Both the position numbers and the translations under genes were made by a program. Under the pieces are notes generated by a model. The model was not told where the DNA came from. It did no database searches and worked only from the letters and a program-made list of their open reading frames with translations. Below are positions 63,497 through 64,000 of a DNA stretch of 64,000 nt, piece after piece (position 1 is the stretch's first letter; each line of letters starts with the position of its first letter). The DNA is from Splendidivirga corallicola (GTDB lineage Bacteria; Bacteroidota; Bacteroidia; Cytophagales; Cyclobacteriaceae): contig JAUJEA010000013.1 in assembly GCA_030442035.1 (NCBI GenBank), forward strand, positions 124,001 to 188,000, given 5' to 3'.

Positions 63497-63825
63497 CCAA
63501 GACTTATTTTGGATTATTCCTATTATATTTCTCTGGTCAATGATTAATTGAAAGTTTATCAGAAAAATAACTGCTCACAATAACTAAGCATTCGTGTGGC
63601 CGATAGGCCGAACATGAAAGCTGTGTTGACAAATCCGGAGTTTCTATGGGGAATGCGCTAAGGGAGCTGGTGGTGAATCAGACTATTCAATGAAGCTGTT
63701 GAAACCTATATTGGTCGATGTAGCGCGCCCATGATTTTTTGATCGATGAATATCATTGGAAAGTTCGATTTTTTTGTGGTTTAGATCAGCATTAGGACGC
63801 ACCTCTTCCAATACGTCGAAAGTCG
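63497..63825. other. Non-coding stretch at the end of the cassette-like region
   Basis: 329 bp without a recognisable gene, holding the last cassette-end-like repeat and, presumably, the 3' boundary of the transposase-like gene that follows on the minus strand. Confidence 0.4.
63572..63616. repeat. Cassette-end-like sequence and hairpin after the FISUMP gene
   Basis: TGCTCACAA (63572-63580) is the exact complement of TTGTGAGCA before the gene (62321-62329) and is followed by TAAC. Next is a small hairpin (GGCC-GATA-GGCC within 63590-63616). The matching right arm of an attC-like site was not found. Confidence 0.5.
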
Positions 63826-64000
63826 TTATTTAGAAATCTTTGTTTTTAGTAATGATCTCCATTGGGTTGGCGGTCCGCGTTCGTCAAATACCGATATAGT
63901 AACCAATGCTCCTGTTTTACAGCAAGGACAGATGCGATGAGCTTCTTTCTTCTCAATACCCGGCAATACCAATGCTCCAAGCTGCTCATCGATAATGAGT
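63826..64000 (-). CDS. Transposase-like protein, C-terminal 57 residues (cut by window edge)
   Basis: The minus-strand frame open from the right edge ends with a TAA at 63826-63828. The tail has a zinc-knuckle-like CPCC motif: HRICPCCKTGALVTISVFDERGPPTQW, resembling the C-terminal end of IS91-type (Y2, rolling-circle) transposases of Bacteroidota. Only a tail is visible, so the IS family is tentative. It would put a mobile element directly beside the cassette-like array. Confidence 0.45.
   Translation of the reverse strand, partial: LIIDEQLGALVLPGIEKKEAHRICPCCKTGALVTISVFDERGPPTQWRSLLKTKISK

Overview
The window reads as chromosomal DNA of a low-GC, free-living member of the Bacteroidota, most likely Cytophagales-like. 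The signs are a TonB receptor with a carboxypeptidase-like N-terminal plug extension, many lipoproteins with short lipoboxes, almost no Shine-Dalgarno sequences before starts, a bactofilin, DUF4249 and FISUMP-domain proteins, a SARP-type regulator fused to a LamG sensor, and an ECF42 sigma factor. No rRNA, tRNA, CRISPR array or intact prophage was seen. The left edge cuts a radical SAM gene and the right edge cuts a transposase-like gene.

0-9.9 kb: radical SAM C-terminus, bactofilin, an orphan PhnD-like binding lipoprotein, a GNAT acetyltransferase, a PQQ sugar dehydrogenase lipoprotein paired with a cytochrome c lipoprotein and closed by a strong terminator, a TonB receptor, and small secreted, WD40 and PepSY-like proteins. 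10-19.2 kb: a HAMP-GAF membrane sensor with no output domain, a membrane histidine kinase, dodecin, a BON/LysM protein, a GlxA-type regulator and small stress or enzyme genes. 19.3-27.2 kb: a minus-strand carbohydrate set (DUF6807/PmoA, ThuA, two Gfo/Idh/MocA oxidoreductases) preceded by a large membrane LamG-SARP regulator that probably senses its substrate. 27.4-37.5 kb: EEP phosphatase/nuclease, LEA14-like lipoprotein, tail-specific protease, beta-helix protein, DinB-like and DUF1330-like proteins, and a TetR-SDR-RidA locus with two identical operators.

37.8-46.3 kb: a minus-strand CusCBA-type metal efflux operon with four His-rich proteins. It is interrupted by a four-helix-bundle gene bracketed by two copies of a roughly 230-260 bp repeat. 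46.6-51.1 kb: two YCII/DGPF-like genes with an ECF42 sigma factor, then AraC, DUF1772 and NmrA-like genes. 51.2-57.8 kb: DUF1080 plus Gfo/Idh/MocA (a second 3-keto-sugar type pair), a truncated DUF4249 remnant, an HD hydrolase, and an ArnC/ArnT-like glycosyltransferase pair.

57.9-63.6 kb is the most unusual part. A decayed tyrosine recombinase carries a 133-bp MITE flanked by 9-bp target duplications. It is followed by a run of small single-gene units on the plus strand: thioredoxin-like protein, lipoprotein, CPBP protease, membrane protein and FISUMP protein. The units are separated by imperfect palindromes built like integron attC sites, and three units begin and end with complementary sequences, as integron cassettes do. 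I read this as a candidate integron-like cassette array without a working integrase.
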